Assembly: GCA_946411525.1 (NCBI GenBank)
Contig: CAMKEI010000005.1
Location: 1-64,000, forward strand
DNA length: 64,000 nt
Reading direction: 5' to 3'
DNA from: an uncultured Clostridia bacterium
GTDB taxonomy: Bacteria; Bacillota; Clostridia; Christensenellales; Aristaeellaceae
The notes below the pieces were generated by a model that ran no database searches, had not been told where the DNA came from, and worked only from the letters and a program-made list of their open reading frames with translations. Below are positions 18,335-26,866 of this stretch, piece after piece. Position 1 is the first letter of the stretch, and every line of letters begins with the position of its first letter. A program made the translations under genes and the position numbers.

Positions 18335-19426
18335 TCAGGTTTCAAGCAGATGCGCGCATTCGCTGCGGAATGAGATAAACGCGTCGTCCCCGACCTGGAA
18401 GGTTTTCTTTCCGATGGGGCAGTTGTCCGCAATCTTGATCAGCGTGTCGCCCACCCTGACGTGATAATTCTGATAGGAGCCCATAAAGCAGCTCAGCTCC
18501 ACCTTGCAGGGAAGCTGTCCCTGATCTGCAATCTCAATGGCCTCTGGACGGAGGACGATCTCCTTGCCTCCGCCTGTCCTGTCGTTTTCAGATCGCACTT
18601 TGACCGGACGACCGTAAACCTCCGCGACGACATCCTCGCCTTCCCTTCCGGTGACCGTACAGGGAAGGAAGTTGCATTCGCCGATGAAATCAGCCACGAA
18701 CTCACTGTTCGGATGATAATAGATTTCTGTCGGCGAACCCATCTGGGCGATCACGCCGCCCTTCATCAGGATAATATTGTCGGAAATCGCCATAGCCTCG
18801 CTCTGGTCATGGGTCACGTAGATCGCCGTAATCCCGAGGGTCTGCTGAATCCGTCGGATTTCCGTGCGCATCTGCACGCGCAGTTTCGCGTCCAGGTTGC
18901 TCAGCGGCTCGTCGAACAGCAGAACGCCGGGCTCCACTACCAGCGCGCGGGCCAGCGCCACGCGCTGCTGCTGCCCGCCGGAAAGCTGGTTGGTCATCCG
19001 CTGTTCCATGTCCGACAGTTCAACGAGTTTCAGGATATTGGTGACCTTCTCCTTGATCACAGTTTTAGACATTCCGCGCAGTTTCAGTCCGTAAGCTACG
19101 TTATCGAACACGTTGTAATGCGGGAAAAGGGCGTAGCTCTGGAAGACCATCGCGGTGTCACGTTTGTTCGGGGTCAGTTCGTTGATCGGTTCACCGCCGA
19201 GATATATTTCTCCTTCGTCCGGGCTCTCAAATCCCGCAATCATTCGCAGCGTTGTCGTCTTGCCGCATCCGGAAGGACCGAGAAGCGTCACGAAACTGCC
19301 GGGCTCGATATCCAGTTCCACGTCATGGACTGCGTAAAAGTCCTGGCCTGTTTTCGGATTCTTGTAGATCTTACTGATATGATCCAGGCGAACGCCCTTG
19401 GGTTCCTTTGCCTGCGTTCCACTCAT
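18335..19426 (-). CDS. ABC transporter ATP-binding protein (FbpC/PotA type)
   Basis: This 363-aa ATPase powers the importer encoded upstream. Walker A is GPSGCGKTT (about 50-58), the signature is LSGGQQQRVALARAL, Walker B is LLFDEPLSNLD, and the H-loop is YVTHDQSEA. A C-terminal TOBE-type domain (about 240-363) matches the CUT1/ferric/polyamine subgroup. ATG follows AAGGAGG, which overlaps the end of the permease gene; the gap is 2 nt. It is the last gene of the operon. Confidence 0.93.
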   Translation of the reverse strand: MSGTQAKEPKGVRLDHISKIYKNPKTGQDFYAVHDVELDIEPGSFVTLLGPSGCGKTTTLRMIAGFESPDEGEIYLGGEPINELTPNKRDTAMVFQSYALFPHYNVFDNVAYGLKLRGMSKTVIKEKVTNILKLVELSDMEQRMTNQLSGGQQQRVALARALVVEPGVLLFDEPLSNLDAKLRVQMRTEIRRIQQTLGITAIYVTHDQSEAMAISDNIILMKGGVIAQMGSPTEIYYHPNSEFVADFIGECNFLPCTVTGREGEDVVAEVYGRPVKVRSENDRTGGGKEIVLRPEAIEIADQGQLPCKVELSCFMGSYQNYHVRVGDTLIKIADNCPIGKKTFQVGDDAFISFRSECAHLLET

Positions 19427-19428
19427 GT

Positions 19429-21144
19429 TTATTCAACCTCCTTGACTTTACGGCTGGTGCCGAAGTGTTTGATAATAAAGTTCATCAGCAGGACCGATCC
19501 GTAAGTGATAATAATCAGGATCGTCGCGAAGGCACATGCGATACCGTACGATCCTTTTTCCGCGAATTCGTTGATCTGTACGGTAATCAGCAGATAACTG
19601 GGAGTCACCAGCAGGATGATCGCCGAAATGGCCGTGATGGAACGGACAAAAGCGGTGACCAGGCCGGACAGGAAGGAATCCTTGATCAGCGGCAAGGTTA
19701 CGGAGGTGAAAACCTTCAGGCTTCCGGCACCCATATCGTAAGCGCTTTCCTCGATCGATTTGTCAATCTGCCGAAGGGCTGAGATACCGGAACGCGTACC
19801 GGTCGGCAGCGAACGGACGACAAAGACGATTACCAGGATTACGCCGGTACCGTAAATCCCCTGCAAGAAACCGGAATGGAACACGCCGCCGGCAAAACCC
19901 CGGATGTACCCGATACCAAGAACGGTTCCGGGCACCGCCATGGCCAGCATGGAGACTACTTCGATAAAGCCTTTCGTCTTGAATTTGCGCTTCACGACCA
20001 GGTACGAGATGATCATGGAGAGCAGCGCGGTAATCGGCGCGGCAATAAGCGACAGCAGGAAAGAATCCTGGAACGCTTTGAAGCCCTTATATCGTGTGAA
20101 CACCTGTTCGAACCAGCGGGTCGTAAGCGTAAAATCGCGGCCCCATGTACGGAACAGCGCGCCGAAGGGTACGCATACGTACATCAGAACCACAAAGAGC
20201 GCAATGGCCGAGCAGAAAACGGTCAGCGGAACCGTAACGCTCTTGTCCTCAATCAGCATCCTCGCGCGGGATGCTTTTCCGGTCAGTGTGGCGGCGGTCT
20301 TCCGCTCAAGATAGAATTTCTGAACAAGGAACATGATCATCGTGATACCGAGCAGCACGACCGCCATGGCGCAGGCGCCGTTTTTATCATAAGCGCCGGT
20401 AATCTGCAGGTAAATGGTGGTTGCCAGGGTGTCATAGCTTCCACCGATGATCATCGGGTTGGCAAAGTCCGCAATGGATTCTATGAATGTGACCAGGAAG
20501 GCGTTTCCGATTCCGGGAAGCAGCAGCGGCAGCGTAACAGAGGTAAAGACCTTGAAGCGGCTGGCACCCATATCCCTGGCCGCTTCCTCCATCGACGGGT
20601 CAATATTCTTCAGCAGGCCGCGGAACATCATGTAGCAGACCGGGAAGAATGTCATCGTCTGGACGATGGCGATTCCCCAGAAACCGTAAACATTATTGTC
20701 ATAGATACCCAGCATATGCCGGGTGATAATGCCGGCCTTGCCGAATAGCATAATCATCGACAGGGAAAGCACGAACGGAGGAGAGACGACCGGCAGCATG
20801 GAAACTACCTTGAACAGGCCGCTCATGAACCTCGTCCGCACCTTTACATAAACCTCCACATACGCGAACAGAAGGCCAACAAGCGCGGACAGGATGCCGA
20901 CCAGGAAACCGACCTTCAGCGTATTGGTAATCGCGCGAATGAAAGTATACTTCGAAAAGCTCTCCTGGAAAAAACGGAGTGTCAGTCCGCCCTCCGGCGA
21001 ATAGATGCTGTCAACCAGCAGGATCGCCAGCGGATAGAGAATAAACAGGGTCAGGAACGCGATGAGTACCACGATGGTTGTGACCATGACCGGATCAGCA
21101 AACAGTTTTTTGCGGTCCAGTGAGGCGCTTTGAGCTCTGGCCAC
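19429..21144 (-). CDS. ABC transporter permease, two fused FbpB-type domains
   Basis: The 571-aa protein contains two BPD_transp_1 halves in one chain (about 1-285 and 295-571). Each has the cytoplasmic EAA loop: MEEAARDMGASRFKVFTSVTLPLLLPG in the first half and IEESAYDMGAGSLKVFTSVTLPLI in the second. This fused layout is typical of ferric-iron (FbpB) and phosphonate-type importers. The start is GTG, with GGAGGG 7 nt before. It is preceded by the binding-protein gene and a stem-loop in the intergenic spacer. Confidence 0.93.
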   Translation of the reverse strand: MARAQSASLDRKKLFADPVMVTTIVVLIAFLTLFILYPLAILLVDSIYSPEGGLTLRFFQESFSKYTFIRAITNTLKVGFLVGILSALVGLLFAYVEVYVKVRTRFMSGLFKVVSMLPVVSPPFVLSLSMIMLFGKAGIITRHMLGIYDNNVYGFWGIAIVQTMTFFPVCYMMFRGLLKNIDPSMEEAARDMGASRFKVFTSVTLPLLLPGIGNAFLVTFIESIADFANPMIIGGSYDTLATTIYLQITGAYDKNGACAMAVVLLGITMIMFLVQKFYLERKTAATLTGKASRARMLIEDKSVTVPLTVFCSAIALFVVLMYVCVPFGALFRTWGRDFTLTTRWFEQVFTRYKGFKAFQDSFLLSLIAAPITALLSMIISYLVVKRKFKTKGFIEVVSMLAMAVPGTVLGIGYIRGFAGGVFHSGFLQGIYGTGVILVIVFVVRSLPTGTRSGISALRQIDKSIEESAYDMGAGSLKVFTSVTLPLIKDSFLSGLVTAFVRSITAISAIILLVTPSYLLITVQINEFAEKGSYGIACAFATILIIITYGSVLLMNFIIKHFGTSRKVKEVE

Positions 21145-21178
21145 GGCGTGCCCTCCTTTCTGAAATGAAACAGAGAAC

Positions 21179-21204
21179 GGGGGACGATGAGGTCACCGTC
21201 CCCC
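21179..21204 (-). promoter_or_regulatory. Stem-loop between binding-protein and permease genes
   Basis: GGGGGACG and CGTCCCCC form an 8-bp stem with a 10-nt loop in the 90-nt spacer. No strong T run follows, so it looks like an attenuator or mRNA-stabilising hairpin that would leave more binding protein than permease. Confidence 0.7.
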
Positions 21205-21234
21205 GGGATTGAATGATTGAATGCCTGCCGGCTG

Positions 21235-22317
21235 TTATTCAGTCTTGAAACGATCGTCCGCGGCGGAGCCCAGCGCTTCCATCACTTCGCCGATGTACTT
21301 GGTGGTGTTCTCTTTCGCGTCTTCGAAATCGTAATCCATCACGTTTTCGGGATCAAGGCCGAATTTTGCGGCCTGTTCCGGCTGCTCGGCGTTATCCAGT
21401 ACCAGGAACTGATAGCTGCCGTATTCATCTGCCTGGTTGACGCAATCCGGAGAAAGAGCATATTCGATCCACAGTTTTGCGGCATTAATATGCTTCGCAC
21501 CCTTGAAGATGGCAGTCGCGCCGATTTCATAGCTGGTGCCGGTGGACGGAATAACCAGGCCGATATTGTCATAGCCGTTATCCACGATCTGATAAATACC
21601 GTCATGCAGGAAGCCGATGCCGATCACGCACTCGCCGGTGCCTACATTTTTGGAGGGGCCGGAACCGGACTTGGTATAAACCTGGATGTTTTTGTCGAGG
21701 TCGACCAGGTACTGGATTCCTTCGTCATGGCCGTACTTCTGGATCATGGTGTTGATAACCAGCTTGGCTGTACCGGCGGTGTTGTAGTTGGAAAGCCAGA
21801 TCAGCCCCTTGTACTCGGGTTTGAGCAGATCCTGCCAGTCGGCGGGCGTTTCCAGGTTCATCCGTTCAAGTTCCTCGGTGTTTACCATGAAGCCCAGGAT
21901 GCCCTTATAGATGCCGTACCAGGCTCCGTCCTTGTCGCGATAGGCAGCGCCCAGCAGGTGGGCGGCGTTCTTCGCTTCGTAGGTCTCAAGCAGGCCTTCC
22001 TTCGCGCAGATGTTGTAGGGGTCGGTCGTGCCGCCGAACCATACGTCAGCGCTGGGATTGCCGTTTTCCTCTTCAATCTTCGCCTGCACTTCACCGGTGC
22101 TCAGGCGCTGATGGGTCACTTTGATGCCATAGAGGTTTTCAAAGCCGTCACAGGCTGCCTGAAGATACTCTTCCTCACAGGAGCCGTAAACAACCAGTTC
22201 CCCTTCTTCCTTGGCGGCGGCGATCAGCTCGGCGTCAATTTCGCTCTCCGCGGCGGAGAAGGACATCAGCCCGAGCAGCATCGATACTGCCACTAATACA
22301 GCAAACAGTTTTTTCAT
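21235..22317 (-). CDS. ABC transporter substrate-binding protein, FbpA/AfuA type
   Basis: The 360-aa product captures the substrate for the fused permease and ATPase. It has a Sec signal peptide (MKKLFAVLVAVSMLLGLMSFSAAES) without a lipobox Cys, then a type-2 periplasmic-binding fold: EGELVVYGSCEEEYLQAACDGFE, ADVWFGGTTDPY, GILGFMVNTEEL and WQDLLKPEYKG. Members bind ferric iron, hexose phosphates or phosphonates. I do not see the tandem Tyr pair of classic iron-binding FbpA, so the substrate is open. The track ORF extends to 22383, but the ATG at 22317 follows AAAGGAGG and starts the signal peptide. Confidence 0.9.
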   Translation of the reverse strand: MKKLFAVLVAVSMLLGLMSFSAAESEIDAELIAAAKEEGELVVYGSCEEEYLQAACDGFENLYGIKVTHQRLSTGEVQAKIEEENGNPSADVWFGGTTDPYNICAKEGLLETYEAKNAAHLLGAAYRDKDGAWYGIYKGILGFMVNTEELERMNLETPADWQDLLKPEYKGLIWLSNYNTAGTAKLVINTMIQKYGHDEGIQYLVDLDKNIQVYTKSGSGPSKNVGTGECVIGIGFLHDGIYQIVDNGYDNIGLVIPSTGTSYEIGATAIFKGAKHINAAKLWIEYALSPDCVNQADEYGSYQFLVLDNAEQPEQAAKFGLDPENVMDYDFEDAKENTTKYIGEVMEALGSAADDRFKTE

Positions 22318-22395
22318 GGAAATGAACCTCCTTTTATTTATTTCGCCGCGATGACACGCAGCGGAATATACAACAAATAACACGCCTTCCGGCGC

Positions 22396-22431
22396 GATGA
22401 TATGTTACATCTGATCTGCGCACATATTATC
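22396..22431. promoter_or_regulatory. Inverted repeat over the ABC promoter -10 (candidate operator)
   Basis: GATGATATGT and ACATATTATC are 10-nt arms with one mismatch and a 16-nt spacer. The second arm covers the -10 box. On the minus strand the promoter-proximal half reads TGATAATATGT; its first seven bases match a Fur half-site, but the second half does not. Confidence 0.5.
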
Positions 22432-22452
22432 ACGTGTAAGTCCGCATGTCAA
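22424..22452 (-). promoter_or_regulatory. Sigma-A promoter of the ABC importer operon
   Basis: TTGACA and TAATAT are separated by 17 bp on the minus strand. The -35 overlaps the stop codon of the 102-aa gene upstream. Confidence 0.88.
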
Positions 22453-22757
22453 TACGGAGATCCGGACTGCGGCTCATCTTCCCAGTCCAGGGTGAAATAC
22501 CATTCGCTGGGCTGGATATGCTTGAAGTTCGGTTCAAAACTCACGTCGTAGCCCTGGTTGAAGTACAGTTCTTTGAACAGTTCCCTGTGCTGAACAACAT
22601 AATGCTTCGGCGGAAAAGCAATCTTTACGCATTTTTCCCCGAGTTTCACGGCCTTGCGGATCTCCTCGTTGATCCGTCCGCAGTACCAGATGCAGCGCAG
22701 GGAACGGCTGCCCGGATTCTTCCGCCTGCTTTCCTCGTTGGCCTGCTGCCTGTCCAT
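22449..22757 (-). CDS. Small hypothetical protein, 102 aa
   Basis: I do not recognise this protein. It starts at an ATG with AAAGGAGG 8 nt upstream, 15 nt after the M16C peptidase stop, so it is translated with that gene. The product is soluble, rich in charged and aromatic residues, with a hydrophilic N-terminus, a possible helix EEIRKAVKLGEKCVKIAF, and an aromatic C-terminal half (NFKHIQPSEWYFTLDWED). No Cys pairs or catalytic motif stand out. The strong RBS and shared orientation argue that it is real. Confidence 0.7.
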   Translation of the reverse strand: MDRQQANEESRRKNPGSRSLRCIWYCGRINEEIRKAVKLGEKCVKIAFPPKHYVVQHRELFKELYFNQGYDVSFEPNFKHIQPSEWYFTLDWEDEPQSGSPY

Positions 22758-22772
22758 CCCTGATGCCTCCTT

Positions 22773-25652
22773 TTACAGATCCCTGACCGTCAGCCCTTCG
22801 CAGTCCTTCAGCGCGTCATGATGCGCCACCACGCATACGGCGCCTTCCCGGCTGAAGACTTCCAGCCAGCCTGCGCATCGCTCCAGGTCCTCCGGCGCCG
22901 CATACAGGATCTGTCTGCGGATCCGTTCCGCCTCAGCGCGGGTATAGCCGTTCATGTGCCGCCTGTCCGCCAGGGCTCCTTTATCCCGCGGGCTCAGCAG
23001 CGGATTGAGCGAGTTCAGCGCTGAGATGATATACTGATCCAGCGCTTCTCCCTGTTCCGCGAACCTCCTCAGATAATCCGCTGCGCCAGTGTCTGCATCG
23101 AGGGTCTTTGCGGGTGTCGGATCACGGAAGGAATAGGAAAAGAGATTGCCGCTCCGGTCGACCTGTATCCCGGCGCCGTACGCGCCTCCCTGTACGCGGA
23201 CGCGGTTCCAGAGATATTCCAGGGTCAGGATGGACATCGCCAGCCACATGCTTCCTTCAAACTCCGTTCCGAGCCTGCTCAGGCGGAATCCGCGCGCAGC
23301 GAATCCGATCTGGGCCGGAATCCGGAATCCGGCAGCAGTCGGCGTGTCGACCCAGTACGCCCGGTTCTCCGGAACCGGCGTTCCATCCGGAAAAGCCTCC
23401 GCCAGCCGCTCCGGCAGCGGCCCGCCGGCGGATGTAATGCTCAGAGTCAGCCTGCTGCGGCAGAAAGTTCCGTGCATCAGGCGTTCCGACAGGCGGTGAA
23501 GTTCCGGCATCTCCTTCTTCGGCTCCCGCGCCAGCTGATGGACGTACGCCACGGCTGCGTCGCCGTCCAGGGCATTCTTCACCGCGTTCTCCGCGCAGAA
23601 ATGGCTCAGCACGTTTTTGACGCCGATCATATGGCCGGCGCCGAGAATCCGCTGACGGGCGTCCATCTCGTTCTGGCGGAACATCTCCGTCATCCTCTCC
23701 TCATCCTCAAAGCGCGTGGATGTCAGGATTTCCGCCAGCAGCGCCCAGGCTTTTTCCGCATTCTCCTCCAGCGCGCTGACAAACGCGGTCAGATAGGGCG
23801 TACAGGTCTCGTCCTGTCCCTGTTCCGCCCGCGTGATAATTGTAAATCCGACGGATCCGGTCCAGCGCTTGATCTCCTGCTGCAGCGTCAGGGCGTCATG
23901 TTCCGCGGTGGGCAGGTGACCCAGCAGGCCAACCAGCTGCGACAGCCTTGTCAGTTCCTCCAGGTTGTAATCCGTCAGCGAGAAATAGGCGCGCAGATAA
24001 ACTACGCCGTTGCAGTTCAGCCGGTGCGTCATCAGCGGAACGCCTCCGCAGTCCTGCATGTCCGTATCTACCCACTCCGATTCCACATCCGCATCTTCCC
24101 GGGTCAGCTTCGGCAGGGTCTTCAGGCTTTCCGGACTGTCCGGTTTGTTCTGCCATGCCCAGATCTCTTCGATCAGCCGGTCATTCTCTTCCTTTTCCAC
24201 GTCCGTCCATGTGCCGGTGATCTTCCGAAGACGTTCCGCTTCCCGACGGCGCTTTTCTTCGCCGACCGTTCTGGAAGGCAGCGTATGCAGGATCACCAGA
24301 CCCTCGCGATTCAGGAGCATGTCCGCAGCCAGTTCGTCGAACCGTCCGTTTTCCAGGTACTCCTTCAGCTCACGCACGATGCCGGCAGTTTCCAGAGAAT
24401 CGGTGGGATCGGCGCCGTAAATCCAGTTTCCGACGCAGCGGATGCACCGCTCTATACCCTGGGGCTCGTCCTCTTCGCGAAGCATATAGATCGCCCGGTT
24501 CAGGGAGGCTTCCACCATGTGTCGGTCCAGGCCTTCCCGCCGGATCGTTTCTCCGGTTTCCCGCAGCAGGTCCGCCAGTTCAGCCTCCCTGCCGTCCGTT
24601 ACGTTGTCCGCGTGAAAGGTGACCCAGCTCTGAAGGGTCGTATCGTCCACGGAGGCGGAGAAATCCTCTGCCAGTCCGCGTTCCAGTGCGGCTCGCTTCA
24701 GAATCGCTTCGTTGCCCCCCGTAAGCACATCGCAGATGATCCCGCGGGCCATGTTGTCCGTCCGGTCCTTCCAGGTTCCCGTAATCCGGGCAAGGGTCAG
24801 ATGTCCCCGGTTTTCGTCCGGTTCCTCCTGTCCGAGCTCATATCGGATGGTATCCTCGGAAGCGACAGGCTTCTGATATTCATATTCCGGCAGGTCTGTC
24901 CGCCGCTCATAACGGTCCAGGTAGGACGCGATCAGGGGCAGCATCTCCTCCATCGGTACAGCTCCGTCCAGATAAATCAGCGCGTTGCTCGGATGGTAGC
25001 ACCGCCGGTACTGTTCGCAGAAACGTTCATAGGTCAGTTCCGGTATTTCCTCTGGATCGCCGCCGCTGTTGAAACCGTAGCAGGTGTCCGGAAACATTTG
25101 CTGCATGATACGACGGTCGATCAGCGTGTCTGTATCGCTCATGGCGCCTTTCATTTCATTGAAAACCACGCCTTTGTAGACCGGTTCCCCGCTTCCGTCC
25201 CGGTTGATATGCCATCCTTCCTGGCAGAAGATCCGGCGGTCCGTAAGCACTTTCGGTGCAAACACGGCGTCAAGATAGACGCCTGTCAGGTTCAGCAGGT
25301 CCCGTGGATTCCGGCTGGCGACCGGATACATGGTCATATCCTGAAAAGTAAGCGCGTTCAGAAAGGTGTTCATGCTGCTTTTGAGCAGTTCAACAAAGGG
25401 TTCCTTCACCGGATACTTTTCGCTGCCGCACAGCACGCTGTGCTCCAGAATGTGGAACACGCCGGTACTGTCTTCCGGCAGCGTCCGGAAAGTCACAGAA
25501 AAGACCATGTTTTCCGCGTCGTTATCCACCCAGAAGACGCATGCGCCGGTCCGGTCGTGCTCCAGCAGCACCGTCTTTCCGTGCAGTTCTTCGCTTTCCC
25601 GGACTGTTTTTACAGTATAACCGTACAGCTTCTGATTCGCTTCAATCATCAT
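22773..25652 (-). CDS. M16C metallopeptidase (PreP/Cym1-like), cytoplasmic
   Basis: This 959-aa zinc peptidase should degrade oligopeptides inside a closed two-half chamber. The inverted zinc motif is HILEH (about 67-71), the third ligand is in VVFNEMKGAM (Glu about 166), and SSMNTFLNALTFQDMTMYP is characteristic of the PreP branch. The M16C central linker and the inactive C-terminal half are present with YGAGIQVD and FSYRDP-like blocks near the end. There is no signal peptide. It has its own promoter and is followed by the 102-aa orphan. A paralogue with a surface anchor lies at 37644-41567. Confidence 0.94.
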   Translation of the reverse strand: MMIEANQKLYGYTVKTVRESEELHGKTVLLEHDRTGACVFWVDNDAENMVFSVTFRTLPEDSTGVFHILEHSVLCGSEKYPVKEPFVELLKSSMNTFLNALTFQDMTMYPVASRNPRDLLNLTGVYLDAVFAPKVLTDRRIFCQEGWHINRDGSGEPVYKGVVFNEMKGAMSDTDTLIDRRIMQQMFPDTCYGFNSGGDPEEIPELTYERFCEQYRRCYHPSNALIYLDGAVPMEEMLPLIASYLDRYERRTDLPEYEYQKPVASEDTIRYELGQEEPDENRGHLTLARITGTWKDRTDNMARGIICDVLTGGNEAILKRAALERGLAEDFSASVDDTTLQSWVTFHADNVTDGREAELADLLRETGETIRREGLDRHMVEASLNRAIYMLREEDEPQGIERCIRCVGNWIYGADPTDSLETAGIVRELKEYLENGRFDELAADMLLNREGLVILHTLPSRTVGEEKRRREAERLRKITGTWTDVEKEENDRLIEEIWAWQNKPDSPESLKTLPKLTREDADVESEWVDTDMQDCGGVPLMTHRLNCNGVVYLRAYFSLTDYNLEELTRLSQLVGLLGHLPTAEHDALTLQQEIKRWTGSVGFTIITRAEQGQDETCTPYLTAFVSALEENAEKAWALLAEILTSTRFEDEERMTEMFRQNEMDARQRILGAGHMIGVKNVLSHFCAENAVKNALDGDAAVAYVHQLAREPKKEMPELHRLSERLMHGTFCRSRLTLSITSAGGPLPERLAEAFPDGTPVPENRAYWVDTPTAAGFRIPAQIGFAARGFRLSRLGTEFEGSMWLAMSILTLEYLWNRVRVQGGAYGAGIQVDRSGNLFSYSFRDPTPAKTLDADTGAADYLRRFAEQGEALDQYIISALNSLNPLLSPRDKGALADRRHMNGYTRAEAERIRRQILYAAPEDLERCAGWLEVFSREGAVCVVAHHDALKDCEGLTVRDL

Positions 25653-25707
25653 GCAGCGTCAACCAACTCCCTGAAGAAGCCTTTCTTTCAGTTTTTCATG
25701 CAGATTC

Positions 25708-25735
25708 ATTGTAGCGGTTTCAAATTCCTTGTCAA
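25708..25735 (-). promoter_or_regulatory. Sigma-A promoter of the M16C peptidase gene
   Basis: TTGACA and TACAAT are separated by 16 bp on the minus strand, about 55 nt upstream of the M16C start. Confidence 0.8.
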
Positions 25736-25815
25736 GGCAGGAATTACGCGGTTTATGTTGTATTATATCTTTGTGTTGAAAAGGATTCTGTCCGGGGCCG
25801 AAAGGGGGCTTTGAT

Positions 25816-26820
25816 GTGACGATCCGCGAAAGACAGGAGCAGCAGGAAAAGGCCTTGCTTGCGCCGTGGGCTTCCCGTTCCGCCGAGACCGCCGGACGTG
25901 ACCGGCCTGTGACTCCCTGCGACCTTCGGACTGAGTATCAGCGCGACCGGGACCGCATTATTCATTGCAAGTCCTTCCGCCGGCTCAAGTTCAAAACGCA
26001 GGTGTTTCTTTCTCCGGAGGGCGACCACTACCGTACCAGGCTGACCCATACGCTCGAGGTGTCTCAGGTTGCCCGGACGCTCGCCCGTTCCCTCTGCCTG
26101 AACGAGGACCTGACCGAGGCCATCGCCCTGGGACACGATCTGGGACACACTCCCTACGGGCATATCGGGGAGCGCACACTGAACGACCTGCTTCCCGAGG
26201 GTTTCCGGCATAACGAGCAGAGTCTCCGTGTGGTCGAGCTCCTGGAAAACCACGGCGAAGGGTTGAACCTGACGAAAGAGGTCCGGCAGGGCATCCTCTC
26301 CCATTCCGGCAGAACCAAACCGGCCACCGCTGAGGCGGAATGCGTCCGGCGGGCGGACAGGATCGCCTATCTGAACCATGATCTTGACGACGCGCTGCGC
26401 GCCGGCATTCTCAAGCCGTTTGAGCTTCCGGAGGACTGCCTGAATATTCTCGGCCACAGCCACCGTGAACGGATCAATACCATGATTACGGACATCGTGT
26501 CATGCAGTGAGGATCAGCCTCACCTGTCCATGAGCGAACCGGTTGAAACCGCGATGAACGGCCTGCGGGAATTCATGTTCGACCGCGTCTATTGGGACGG
26601 CTGGCGTGATCCGGAGGAGGCCCGCTGCGACTATGTGCTGCGCCACCTGTTTGAGTATTACTGCGAGCATCCCGGTGAAATGCCTGAGGAGTTCGTCATG
26701 ATTGGCTATCGCGACGGAACGGAACGCAGCGTATGCGATTTCCTCTCCTGTATGACCGACCGGTACGCCACCCGCAAGTTCCAGGAGTTGTTTGTTCCGT
26801 CGGCTTTCCCTGCGTTTTAG
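25816..26820 (+). CDS. dgt: Deoxyguanosinetriphosphate triphosphohydrolase-like HD protein
   Basis: Dgt-family enzymes hydrolyse dNTPs to deoxynucleosides and triphosphate. The 334-aa product has the HD metal site: YRTRLTHTLEV, ALGHDLGHTPYGHIGE and RIAYLNHDLDDA. The short length and the placement before dnaG and sigA are usual for Firmicutes. The start is GTG behind GGGGG; an ATG two bases upstream is immediately stopped by TGA. It probably heads the dgt-dnaG-sigA-trmK-nif3 run. Confidence 0.93.
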   Translation: MTIRERQEQQEKALLAPWASRSAETAGRDRPVTPCDLRTEYQRDRDRIIHCKSFRRLKFKTQVFLSPEGDHYRTRLTHTLEVSQVARTLARSLCLNEDLTEAIALGHDLGHTPYGHIGERTLNDLLPEGFRHNEQSLRVVELLENHGEGLNLTKEVRQGILSHSGRTKPATAEAECVRRADRIAYLNHDLDDALRAGILKPFELPEDCLNILGHSHRERINTMITDIVSCSEDQPHLSMSEPVETAMNGLREFMFDRVYWDGWRDPEEARCDYVLRHLFEYYCEHPGEMPEEFVMIGYRDGTERSVCDFLSCMTDRYATRKFQELFVPSAFPAF

Positions 26821-26866
26821 TTTCCTTTTACATATTCCCTGTCCAAAGGAAAGGTGATCTCCGCTC

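Noticed and set aside
22318-22383. N-terminal extension of the binding protein (382 aa in the track)
   Set aside because: The extension lies upstream of a strong Shine-Dalgarno; the ATG at 22317 starts a proper signal peptide.
23472-25814. 780-aa plus-strand ORF
   Set aside because: Antisense of the M16C peptidase.
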